Origin: Hyphomicrobium_A sp036559705
GTDB taxonomy: Bacteria > Pseudomonadota > Alphaproteobacteria > Rhizobiales > Hyphomicrobiaceae
Direction: 5' to 3'
Assembly: GCA_036559705.1 (NCBI GenBank)
Contig: DATBSP010000015.1
Span: 1 to 5,826 of the forward strand
Length of the DNA: 5,826 nucleotides
Made by a program: the position numbers and the translations under genes
Notes under the pieces: generated by a model
Seen by the model: the letters and a program-made list of their open reading frames with translations, nothing else
Databases searched by the model: none
What the model was told of the DNA's origin: nothing
Shown: piece after piece, positions 1 to 5,169 of the stretch
Layout: every line of letters begins with the position of its first letter
Numbering within the stretch: position 1 is the stretch's first letter

Positions 1-1193
1 CCAAGCCGCTTCTTCTCCTCTTCGAGGAACGGCTGCAGGTATGCCACGGCCTGTTTCATCACGCGCGCCGACTTCACCACCTGCGGCAGGAACATCTTGC
101 CCGCGCCGAACAGGTCGCCGACCACGTTCATACCGGCCATCAGCGGGCCTTCGATCACATCGAGGGGCCGGGCTGCCTTCTGGCGCGCCTCCTCCGTGTC
201 GGCCTCGATGAACTCGGTGATGCCGTGGACGAGCGCGTGCTTCAGCCGCTCCTCCACAGGCGCATTGCGCCAGGACAGGTCCTTTTCCTTGGCTTTGGCG
301 CCGCTGCCGTCGCCCTTAAACTTGGCGGCCGCCTCCAGAAGCCGGTCGGTGGCATCGGGACGGCGGTTGAGCACCACGTCCTCGCACAATTCGCGCAGCT
401 CGGCCGGGATGTCGTCGTAAAGCGCGAGCTGTCCCGCGTTGACGATGCCCATGTCCATGCCGGCCTGGATGGCGTGGTAGAGGAACACCGAGTGCATGGC
501 TTGGCGCACCGGTTCGTTGCCGCGGAAGGCGAACGACAGGTTCGACACGCCACCCGAGATGTGCACCAGCGGCATCTTCTCCTTGATGCGCCGCGCCGCC
601 TCGATGAAGGCGATGCCGTAGCCGTTGTGCTCCTCGATGCCGGTGGCGACGGCGAAGATGTTGGGGTCGAAGACGATGTCTTCCGGCGGAAAGCCGACTT
701 CCTCGGTGAGCAGCTTGTAGGCGCGTTCGCATATCGCGACCTTGCGATCCGCCGTGTCGGCCTGCCCCTGCTCGTCGAAGGCCATGACGACGACGGCGGC
801 GCCGTAGCGCAGCACCTTCTTGGCGTGCTCGAGGAACGGGCCCTCGCCCTCCTTGAGGCTGATCGAGTTGACGATCGCCTTACCCTGCACGCACTTGAGG
901 CCGGCTTCGATGACGCTCCACTTGGATGAGTCGATCATCAGCGGCACTCGCGAGATGTCGGGCTCGGACGCGATGAGGTTGAGGAACGTCTGCATCGCCT
1001 TCTCGGAATCGAGCAGCCCCTCATCCATGTTGACATCGAGGATTTGCGCGCCGTTCTCCACCTGGCTGCGCGCGACGGCGAGCGCGGCCGGATAGTCGTT
1101 GGCCTCGATCAATTTGCGGAACTTGGCCGAGCCGGTGACGTTGGTACGCTCGCCGATATTGATGAAGGACTGCGCCGCATTTCCTGTGGTCAT
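1..1193 (-). CDS. metH: Cobalamin-dependent methionine synthase, second polypeptide (pterin-binding and cobalamin cap domains), partial at the left edge
   Basis: This piece of methionine synthase binds 5-methyltetrahydrofolate and passes its methyl group through cobalamin to homocysteine; it acts in the cytoplasm. I translated 397 codons by hand from ATG 1193 with no stop; the gene continues beyond base 1. Residues about 10-280 match the MetH pterin-binding domain almost word for word: INIGERTNVTGSAKF (11-25), ILDVNMDEG (51-59), MIDSSKW (86-92), VVVMAFDEQGQADT (134-147), FDPNIFAVATGIEEHN (175-190) and ISGGVSN (212-218). Residues about 345-395 match the cobalamin-domain cap (EGPLMAGMNVVGDLFG, 348-363). 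The cobalamin-ligand motif DxHxxG and any reactivation domain would lie outside the window. The homocysteine-binding module is missing from the N-terminus and is encoded by the gene just upstream, which ends 2 nt before this ATG. An in-frame GTG at 1199 (GTGA overlap with the upstream stop) is an alternative start. No strong Shine-Dalgarno precedes either, which suggests coupling to translation of the upstream gene. Confidence 0.96.
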   Translation of the reverse strand, partial: MTTGNAAQSFINIGERTNVTGSAKFRKLIEANDYPAALAVARSQVENGAQILDVNMDEGLLDSEKAMQTFLNLIASEPDISRVPLMIDSSKWSVIEAGLKCVQGKAIVNSISLKEGEGPFLEHAKKVLRYGAAVVVMAFDEQGQADTADRKVAICERAYKLLTEEVGFPPEDIVFDPNIFAVATGIEEHNGYGIAFIEAARRIKEKMPLVHISGGVSNLSFAFRGNEPVRQAMHSVFLYHAIQAGMDMGIVNAGQLALYDDIPAELRELCEDVVLNRRPDATDRLLEAAAKFKGDGSGAKAKEKDLSWRNAPVEERLKHALVHGITEFIEADTEEARQKAARPLDVIEGPLMAGMNVVGDLFGAGKMFLPQVVKSARVMKQAVAYLQPFLEEEKKRL

Positions 1194-1195
1194 GG

Positions 1196-2257
1196 TCACC
1201 CGTGGATGAAGGGTTCGAGACCGGAGAGACGCATCTTCGGCGCGATCTCGGGGATCTTGCGCGGCGGATGCGCCTCGACGTGCTCGGCGATGTGGCGGAT
1301 GTGGTCGGGCGTCGAGCCGCAGCAGCCGCCAACGATGTTGACGATGCCGTCCTTGGCCCACGGCTCCATCTCGCACGCCATATCATTCGGCGTCTCGTCG
1401 TACTCACCCATGGCATTCGGCAAGCCCGCATTGGGATAGGCCGAAATGCGCGCATCGGCGAATGACGCGAGCTCGGCCAGGTAAGGCCGCATCAGATCGG
1501 CGCCGAGTGCGCAATTGAGCCCAATGGAGAACGGCTTCAAGTGGCGCATCGAATACCAGAACGCCTGCGGCGTTTGGCCCGAGAGCGTGCGCCCCGAACG
1601 ATCGGTGATGGTGCCGGAGATCATGATCGGCAGCTCGGTGTCCTTTTCCTCGAACACCTCGAGCGTTGCGACGCCCGCCGCCTTGGCGTTGAGCGTGTCA
1701 AAGATGGTCTCGATCAGAATAATGTCGGCGCCGCCGTCCATTAGCCCTCGAACCTGTTCCTTGTAGGCTTCGCGCAGCTCGTCGAAGTCGACGTTGCGAA
1801 AGCCGGGATCGCTGACCTTCGGCGAGATCGAGGCCGTGCGGTTGGTGGGGCCGACGGCGCCGGCGACGAAGCGCGGCTTGTCGGGCGTCTTCTTGGTCCA
1901 CTTGTCGGCCGTCGCGCGGGCGATCTTCGCCGCCGCGACGTTCATCTCGTACGACAGCTCCTCCATGCCGTAGTCGGACATAGAGATGCGCTGGGCATTG
2001 AAGGTATTGGTCTCGAGGATGTCGGCGCCGGCTTCCAGATATTCTTCGTGGATCTTGCCGATGATGTGCGGCTGCGTGAGCACGAGCAGATCGTTGTTGC
2101 CTTTGACGTCGCGCTGCCAGTCCTTGAAGCGCACGCCTCGATAGCCGTCCTCATCCAGCTTGTAGCGCTGGATCATGGTGCCCATGGCGCCGTCGATGAT
2201 GAGGATGCGCTTGTCGGCGGCCGCCTGTAGCGCCGCGAAAGTCGGCTTTCTTTGCAT
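1196..2257 (-). CDS. metH: Methionine synthase homocysteine S-methyltransferase module (stand-alone N-terminal MetH domain)
   Basis: This protein binds and activates homocysteine for methylation to methionine; it should work with the pterin/cobalamin MetH polypeptide encoded directly downstream. It has 353 residues, the size of the homocysteine-binding domain alone rather than of full MetH (about 1,200 residues in E. coli). It opens with IDGAMGTMIQ (21-30) and carries ADILETNTFNA (78-88). The three zinc-binding cysteines of the family are present: C249 in GLNCALGA, and C312 and C313 in GGCCGSTPDHI. It ends with RLSGLEPFIHG, and LSGLEP is the linker that joins this domain to the pterin domain in single-chain MetH. 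The break therefore falls exactly at a domain boundary. ATG 2257 is well supported: TAAGGAG lies 6 nt upstream and includes the metF stop codon. It sits 10 nt after metF and 2 nt before the next gene. A betaine- or SAM-dependent homocysteine methyltransferase is less likely, given the linker and the neighbour. Confidence 0.96.
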   Translation of the reverse strand: MQRKPTFAALQAAADKRILIIDGAMGTMIQRYKLDEDGYRGVRFKDWQRDVKGNNDLLVLTQPHIIGKIHEEYLEAGADILETNTFNAQRISMSDYGMEELSYEMNVAAAKIARATADKWTKKTPDKPRFVAGAVGPTNRTASISPKVSDPGFRNVDFDELREAYKEQVRGLMDGGADIILIETIFDTLNAKAAGVATLEVFEEKDTELPIMISGTITDRSGRTLSGQTPQAFWYSMRHLKPFSIGLNCALGADLMRPYLAELASFADARISAYPNAGLPNAMGEYDETPNDMACEMEPWAKDGIVNIVGGCCGSTPDHIRHIAEHVEAHPPRKIPEIAPKMRLSGLEPFIHG

Positions 2258-2263
2258 TGCCTA

Positions 2264-2270
2264 CTCCTTA
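2264..2270 (-). promoter_or_regulatory. Ribosome binding site of the MetH N-terminal module, overlapping the metF stop codon
   Basis: On the minus strand TAAGGAG combines the metF TAA stop (2270-2268) with a strong Shine-Dalgarno core, followed by 6 nt and then ATG 2257. Because a ribosome finishing metF covers this site, translation of the two genes is probably coupled. It also fixes ATG 2257 as the start. Confidence 0.85.
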
Positions 2271-3200
2271 CCCCGCCGCGCGTGCTTTGGCCGGCTCGCG
2301 CAGCATGCCCGCGTGCGGACGCAAACCCAGCAGGTGGCAGATGGCGTACACAAGATCAGCGCGGTTGAGGGTGTAGAAATGGAACTTCTTTACGCCTTCA
2401 TCAACGAGGTCCATGGCCTGCTCGGTGGCGACGGCGGCCGCAACGAGATGGCTGGTCGCCGGATCGTCTTCAAGGCCGTCGAAGCGGCGGGCGAGCCACG
2501 AAGGCATGCTGGCCCCCGCGCGCTGGGCAAAGGCTGCCACCTGCTTATAGTTGTGAATGGGCACGATACCGGGCGTAATCGGCACCCAGATGCCGGCGGC
2601 GCGGGCGCGCTCCAGGAAGCGGAGGTAGTGTGCATTGTCGAAGCCGAACTGAGTGATGATGCGGTCGGCGCCTGCGTCGACCTTGGCCTTGAGGTTGTCC
2701 ATGTCGGCGGTATCCGACGAGCTCTCCGGATGCTTCTCCGGATAGCCCGCGACTGAGACCTCGAACGGCGCGATGCGCTTCAGCCCGGCTACGAGATCCG
2801 CCGCATTGATGTAGCCATCCCGCTGCGGCTCGTAGGCGGTGCCCGGGCCACCCATGGGATCGCCGCGCAGCGCCACGATGTGGCGCACGCCCTCGTCCCA
2901 ATACTCGCGCGCAACGGCATCGACCTCCTGCTTCGAGGCGGCAACGCACGTGAGATGCGCGGCGGGCTTCAATTCCGTCTCGCGGACGATGCGGGTGACG
3001 GTGTTGTGCGTGCGCTCGCGCGTCGAACCGCCGGCGCCATAAGTGACGGAGACGAACTCGGGGCGCAGCGGCGCCAGCCGTTCGACCGCGCTCCACAGCG
3101 CCGCCTCCATCTTCTCCGTCTTGGGCGGGAAAAACTCAAATGAGACGTCGATCTCGCCGGCTCCGAGCAGCCGGCTCTTGCGTTCCTGTGCCATCGCCAT
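2268..3200 (-). CDS. metF: 5,10-methylenetetrahydrofolate reductase
   Basis: MetF is a cytoplasmic flavoprotein that reduces 5,10-methylene-THF to 5-methyl-THF, the methyl donor used by MetH. The protein has 310 residues (E. coli MetF has 296) and should form a single TIM barrel. Family motifs seen: FEFFPPKTEKMEAALW (21-36) with the expected catalytic Glu at 22; SVTYGAGGSTRERTHNT (51-67); AHLTCVA (81-87); HIVALRGDP (107-115), where D114 corresponds to the Asp next to the flavin; VDAGADRIITQFGFD (174-188); and FHFYTLNRADLVYAICHLLG (273-292). The reading frame stays open upstream to 3368, but ATG 3200 is chosen because AGGAGG (3213-3208) lies 7 nt before it and the conserved fold starts soon after. 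The upstream stop and this start share one base (TGATG), which indicates translational coupling with the HTH-methyltransferase gene. GTG 3203 and ATG 3194 are weaker alternatives. The downstream MetH module follows after 10 nt. Confidence 0.97.
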   Translation of the reverse strand: MAMAQERKSRLLGAGEIDVSFEFFPPKTEKMEAALWSAVERLAPLRPEFVSVTYGAGGSTRERTHNTVTRIVRETELKPAAHLTCVAASKQEVDAVAREYWDEGVRHIVALRGDPMGGPGTAYEPQRDGYINAADLVAGLKRIAPFEVSVAGYPEKHPESSSDTADMDNLKAKVDAGADRIITQFGFDNAHYLRFLERARAAGIWVPITPGIVPIHNYKQVAAFAQRAGASMPSWLARRFDGLEDDPATSHLVAAAVATEQAMDLVDEGVKKFHFYTLNRADLVYAICHLLGLRPHAGMLREPAKARAAG

Positions 3201-4231
3201 CACGGAGCCTCCTGCAAAGTGCGGGTCCGCGCCGGTTTTTCCAGTACCGGCGCCGCGGGCGACCGCTCGGCGAGCCACAGCGACACGGTGAGCGCCTGCG
3301 GGCCGGCGCCTCCGCCCGGCGCCAGATCGCGTTGTAAGCCTGGCTCTAGCCCGGCGTCCTTCATCCACTGGCGCACCTGCGCTGGCGCAAAGCCGAGCCG
3401 GTCGTGAGCGTGATCCTCGCGCAGGAACTCAAGGTCGTGCGGTGCGAAGTCGACAATCAGCAGCCGGCCGCCGGGGGCCAGCACGCGCGCGGCCTCCCGG
3501 ATGGCGAGTGCCGGATCGGATAGGAAGTGGAGCACCTGATGCATGACAATCGCATCGGCGACACCGTCCGGCAGACTGAGAGCATAGATATCGCCATGGC
3601 GCACCTGCGCGCGTGCGAGCTTCGCCTTCGACAGGTTGCTGCGGGCGTAGGAAAGCATGGCATTGCTGAGGTCGAAGCCGATACCCCGCTCGTAGCGATC
3701 AGCGAGCAACTCCAGGATGCGGCCCGTCCCGGTGCCGAGATCGATCAGCAGCTTGAACGGCACCGGGCCCAGTGCCTCGACGATCGCCTGCTCGACGTCA
3801 TGCTCGGCGATATGCAGGGCACGAATGCGATCCCAGTCGACTGCATGCGATTGGAAATAGACCTGCGCCGAGGCTTCGCGCTCGCGCTTCAGGGCGTCGG
3901 CCCGCTCGCGGTCACGGGCGATCACACGGTCGGCACCGTCGACCAGGTTGAGTATGTCGAGCGCCAACCGGCCTCCGGCCGAGCGATCGGACACGTGGAA
4001 ATATGCCCAGCTCCCCTCTCGGAAGCGTTCAACGAGCCCGGCCTCGGCCAGCAACTTCAAATGACGGCTGATGCGCGGCTGACTCTGCCCAAGGATCAGC
4101 GTTAGATCCTTGACGCTGAGTTCGCCGGCGGCGAGCAGGAGCAGGATACGCAGACGTGTCGGCTCGGCCGCAGCCTTGAGCGCGGTGACGATGTCGTCGC
4201 TGGCGAATGATCCTGCCACGTGACTCTCCAT
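3200..4231 (-). CDS. ArsR-type HTH regulator fused to a SAM-dependent methyltransferase domain (probable SahR-like methionine-cycle regulator)
   Basis: This is a two-domain cytoplasmic protein of 343 residues from ATG 4231. Residues about 12-80 form an ArsR winged helix: ALKAAAEPTRLRILLLLAAGELSV, the recognition helix region SQPRISRHLKLLAEAGLVERF and the wing REGSWAYFHV. Residues about 120-320 form a class I methyltransferase fold: motif I LIDLGTGTGR (162-171), acidic loop GFDLSN (185-190), and RVLAPGGRLLIVDFAPHD (249-266). The protein contains no cysteine, so the thiol metal site of classical ArsR sensors (ELCVCDL) is absent; the corresponding stretch is ELSVKDL. Family knowledge, from memory: ArsR-family SahR proteins control SAM-cycle genes in proteobacteria. 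My inference is that the methyltransferase pocket binds SAH or SAM as a signal; a true methyltransferase activity is also possible. It leads the metF-metH operon, sharing one base with metF, and its promoter carries a palindrome suited to autoregulation. An alternative start is GTG 4219, preceded by GGAG at 6 nt spacing. Confidence 0.9.
   Translation of the reverse strand: MESHVAGSFASDDIVTALKAAAEPTRLRILLLLAAGELSVKDLTLILGQSQPRISRHLKLLAEAGLVERFREGSWAYFHVSDRSAGGRLALDILNLVDGADRVIARDRERADALKREREASAQVYFQSHAVDWDRIRALHIAEHDVEQAIVEALGPVPFKLLIDLGTGTGRILELLADRYERGIGFDLSNAMLSYARSNLSKAKLARAQVRHGDIYALSLPDGVADAIVMHQVLHFLSDPALAIREAARVLAPGGRLLIVDFAPHDLEFLREDHAHDRLGFAPAQVRQWMKDAGLEPGLQRDLAPGGGAGPQALTVSLWLAERSPAAPVLEKPARTRTLQEAP
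3208..3213 (-). promoter_or_regulatory. Ribosome binding site of metF
   Basis: A perfect AGGAGG on the minus strand, 7 nt before ATG 3200 and inside the last codons of the upstream regulator gene. It decides the metF start in favour of 3200 over the much longer open frame beginning at 3368. Confidence 0.88.
4226..4229 (-). promoter_or_regulatory. Possible ribosome binding site favouring the GTG 4219 start of the HTH-methyltransferase gene
   Basis: GGAG on the minus strand at 4229-4226 lies 6 nt before an in-frame GTG at 4219. The ATG at 4231 has no Shine-Dalgarno, and the predicted transcription start (about 4236-4231) leaves it almost no leader. The true start could thus be GTG 4219 (339 residues), or ATG 4231 read as a leaderless message. 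Both keep the whole HTH domain. Confidence 0.5.
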
Positions 4232-4240
4232 TGCGACGGC

Positions 4241-4268
4241 ATCATATAAAGATATGTTTATGTGTCAA
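4241..4268 (-). promoter_or_regulatory. Sigma70-type promoter of the regulator-metF-metH operon
   Basis: On the minus strand there is a perfect -35 box TTGACA (4268-4263), a 16-bp spacer and a -10 box TATGAT (4246-4241; five of six match TATAAT). Transcription should start about 6-9 nt further on, near 4235-4232, right at the start of the HTH-methyltransferase gene. The surrounding DNA is unusually AT-rich for this GC-rich window. No other strong promoter is seen ahead of metF or metH, so this one probably drives all four genes. Confidence 0.75.
4243..4264. promoter_or_regulatory. Probable operator: imperfect 22-bp palindrome spanning the promoter spacer
   Basis: The half-sites are CATATAAAGA (4243-4252) and TGTTTATGTG (4255-4264) around a central TA. 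Nine of the eleven base pairs across the dyad match; the exceptions are 4245/4262 and 4251/4256. The site covers the last bases of the -35 box, the whole spacer and the first half of the -10 box on the minus strand, so a bound dimer would block RNA polymerase. An AT-rich dyad of this size suits an ArsR-family dimer, and the adjacent gene encodes one. Autoregulation is my inference. Confidence 0.7.
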
Positions 4269-4282
4269 GAGACGCAAGCGGG

Positions 4283-4292
4283 CCACATGTGG
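4283..4292. repeat. Short perfect palindrome in the divergent intergenic region
   Basis: CCACATGTGG is a perfect 10-bp palindrome, 14 bp upstream of the -35 box of the minus-strand promoter. It could be a binding site for another regulator or could be chance. Apart from this and the promoter/operator, the 151-bp gap (4232-4382) shows nothing clear. No convincing promoter was found for the plus-strand gene at 4383. Confidence 0.3.
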
Positions 4293-4382
4293 GTTCATTT
4301 CGGCACGCCGATTAACCCGAAAGTAAGCAGGCCGCGTTTACGTTCGATCGCAACGACTTCTAGAGCCGCGGACACCCCTTAA

Positions 4383-5015
4383 ATGCGCGTCGCCATCTAT
4401 GACCGGGTCGAGCCCCCGGTGCCTGCCGAGCTGCCCCTCCGCCTCATCCAGACCTGTTCCCAGCGCGCAGCGACCGCTTTCCTGGCGCTCGTCATCCCAG
4501 CAGCGCTCGGTGGCACCCTCACCACACTTGCCGTCATCTTTCAGGCCATGGTGGTCCCGGCCGCCCGCGCCGTCGTCGAGCAGCATCCGGCGCTCGGGTT
4601 CGAGGTCCTAGCCGCCATCGGGTTCCTCACCTATCTCGTCGCATTGCCGACCAAGCGCCTCGTCGATCGACTAGCAACGACGCGTACCGTCGAGATCGCG
4701 CACGGCCTCGTAAATGTCACGGAAGGCGGACATTTTCGCTCCTGGACGTGGGCGGCCCCACTCGCCTCGTTCTCGGGCGTCGCACACCACGTTCGCGCCT
4801 CGTTGTCTGGCACGCGCCACGAGTTGATCCTCGTCCACCCCGAGCGCGAAAAATCTGTGCTCTTGAGTGTGGCGCCGCGGACATCGGAAGGCGAGGTCGA
4901 CCGCGTGGCGACACTCCTTGGCCACAAAGTGATCCCGCCCAGTGAACTCTATCGCTTCAAGGCCCTATGGCTACGTATGACACCTGCACCTTCGCCGGAT
5001 GCCGCCCATGCCTGA
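4383..5015 (+). CDS. Conserved-looking hypothetical protein with two predicted membrane segments
   Basis: A 210-residue protein that I cannot assign to a named function. Two hydrophobic stretches are visible: about 30-60 (AFLALVIPAALGGTLTTLAV and onward) and about 71-88 (LGFEVLAAIGFLTYLVAL). A basic segment PTKRLVDR (89-96) follows the second and is compatible with the hairpin having both ends in the cytoplasm. The remaining 120 residues are soluble, with SGVAHHVRASLSGTRHELIL (131-150) followed by VHPE, and SVLLSVAPRT (158-167); the alternating hydrophobic pattern suggests beta strands. The ORF is probably real because it has a coherent membrane-plus-domain layout and occupies a region with no better candidate on either strand. 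ATG 4383 has no clear Shine-Dalgarno. GTG 4419 is a possible alternative start that would still keep both membrane segments. It is divergent from the methionine operon and 154 bp ahead of the MlaC-like gene, so it may or may not share a transcript with it. Confidence 0.78.
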   Translation: MRVAIYDRVEPPVPAELPLRLIQTCSQRAATAFLALVIPAALGGTLTTLAVIFQAMVVPAARAVVEQHPALGFEVLAAIGFLTYLVALPTKRLVDRLATTRTVEIAHGLVNVTEGGHFRSWTWAAPLASFSGVAHHVRASLSGTRHELILVHPEREKSVLLSVAPRTSEGEVDRVATLLGHKVIPPSELYRFKALWLRMTPAPSPDAAHA

Positions 5016-5058
5016 CGCCATCGCCGTCCAAAAATTCGACGTTATCTCTCGCCACCCT

Positions 5059-5087
5059 TTGACTGACAGAGGCCTCGCATGGCTAAT
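5059..5087 (+). promoter_or_regulatory. Possible promoter of the MlaC-like gene
   Basis: TTGACT (5059-5064, five of six match the -35 consensus) is followed after 17 bp by GCTAAT (5082-5087, four of six match the -10 consensus). A start near 5094 would give a leader of about 75 nt to ATG 5170. The leader contains the GC-rich palindrome GCCGGCCGGC (5106-5115), which might form a hairpin. The rest of the 154-bp gap (5016-5169) shows only the ribosome binding site. Confidence 0.45.
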
Positions 5088-5151
5088 AAAGCTGCTGAGG
5101 CAAGGGCCGGCCGGCGTGGAAGCGGTCGCCATTGATAGTTTGTACCCCCTC

Positions 5152-5160
5152 GGGAGGGAG
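5152..5160 (+). promoter_or_regulatory. Ribosome binding site of the MlaC-like gene
   Basis: GGGAGGGAG is a purine-rich Shine-Dalgarno that ends 9 nt before ATG 5170 (12 nt before ATG 5173). It supports a start at 5170 or 5173, at the beginning of a signal peptide, over the open frame extending back to 4999. Confidence 0.75.
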
Positions 5161-5169
5161 CCCGATCGC

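Noticed and set aside
225..929. A 234-codon open frame on the plus strand, opposite the MetH pterin-domain gene
   Set aside because: It is antisense to a strongly conserved coding sequence. Long antisense frames are common in high-GC DNA, and the translation shows no recognisable domain.
2175..2756. A 193-codon plus-strand open frame opposite metF and the start of the MetH N-terminal module
   Set aside because: It runs antisense across two well-identified genes and their junction, and the translation has no family motifs.
3201..3368. N-terminal extension of metF by 56 residues, to ATG 3368
   Set aside because: The extension is a low-complexity Arg/Ala/Gly-rich reading of the upstream gene in another frame. 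AGGAGG just before ATG 3200 and the family length both favour 3200.
3527..4105. A 192-codon plus-strand open frame opposite the HTH-methyltransferase gene
   Set aside because: It is antisense to a gene with clear HTH and methyltransferase motifs, and has no domain signal of its own.
4301..4310. Small GC-rich hairpin CGGCACGCCG as a possible terminator
   Set aside because: The stem is only 4 bp, no T-run follows, and it lies upstream of two divergent genes, where no terminator is expected.
4338..4365. Possible plus-strand promoter (TTTACG, 16 bp, TCTAGA) for the gene at 4383
   Set aside because: Both boxes match the consensus poorly, so it cannot be separated from chance.
4338..4586. Minus-strand open frame of 82 codons opposite the start of the membrane-protein gene
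   Set aside because: The composition lacks any domain or membrane signal. The plus-strand frame here gives a coherent membrane protein and is the better choice.
4999..5169. N-terminal extension of the MlaC-like protein by 57 residues, to ATG 4999
   Set aside because: It overlaps the preceding gene and would bury the signal peptide inside the protein. The Shine-Dalgarno at 5152-5160 and the signal peptide point to 5170 or 5173.
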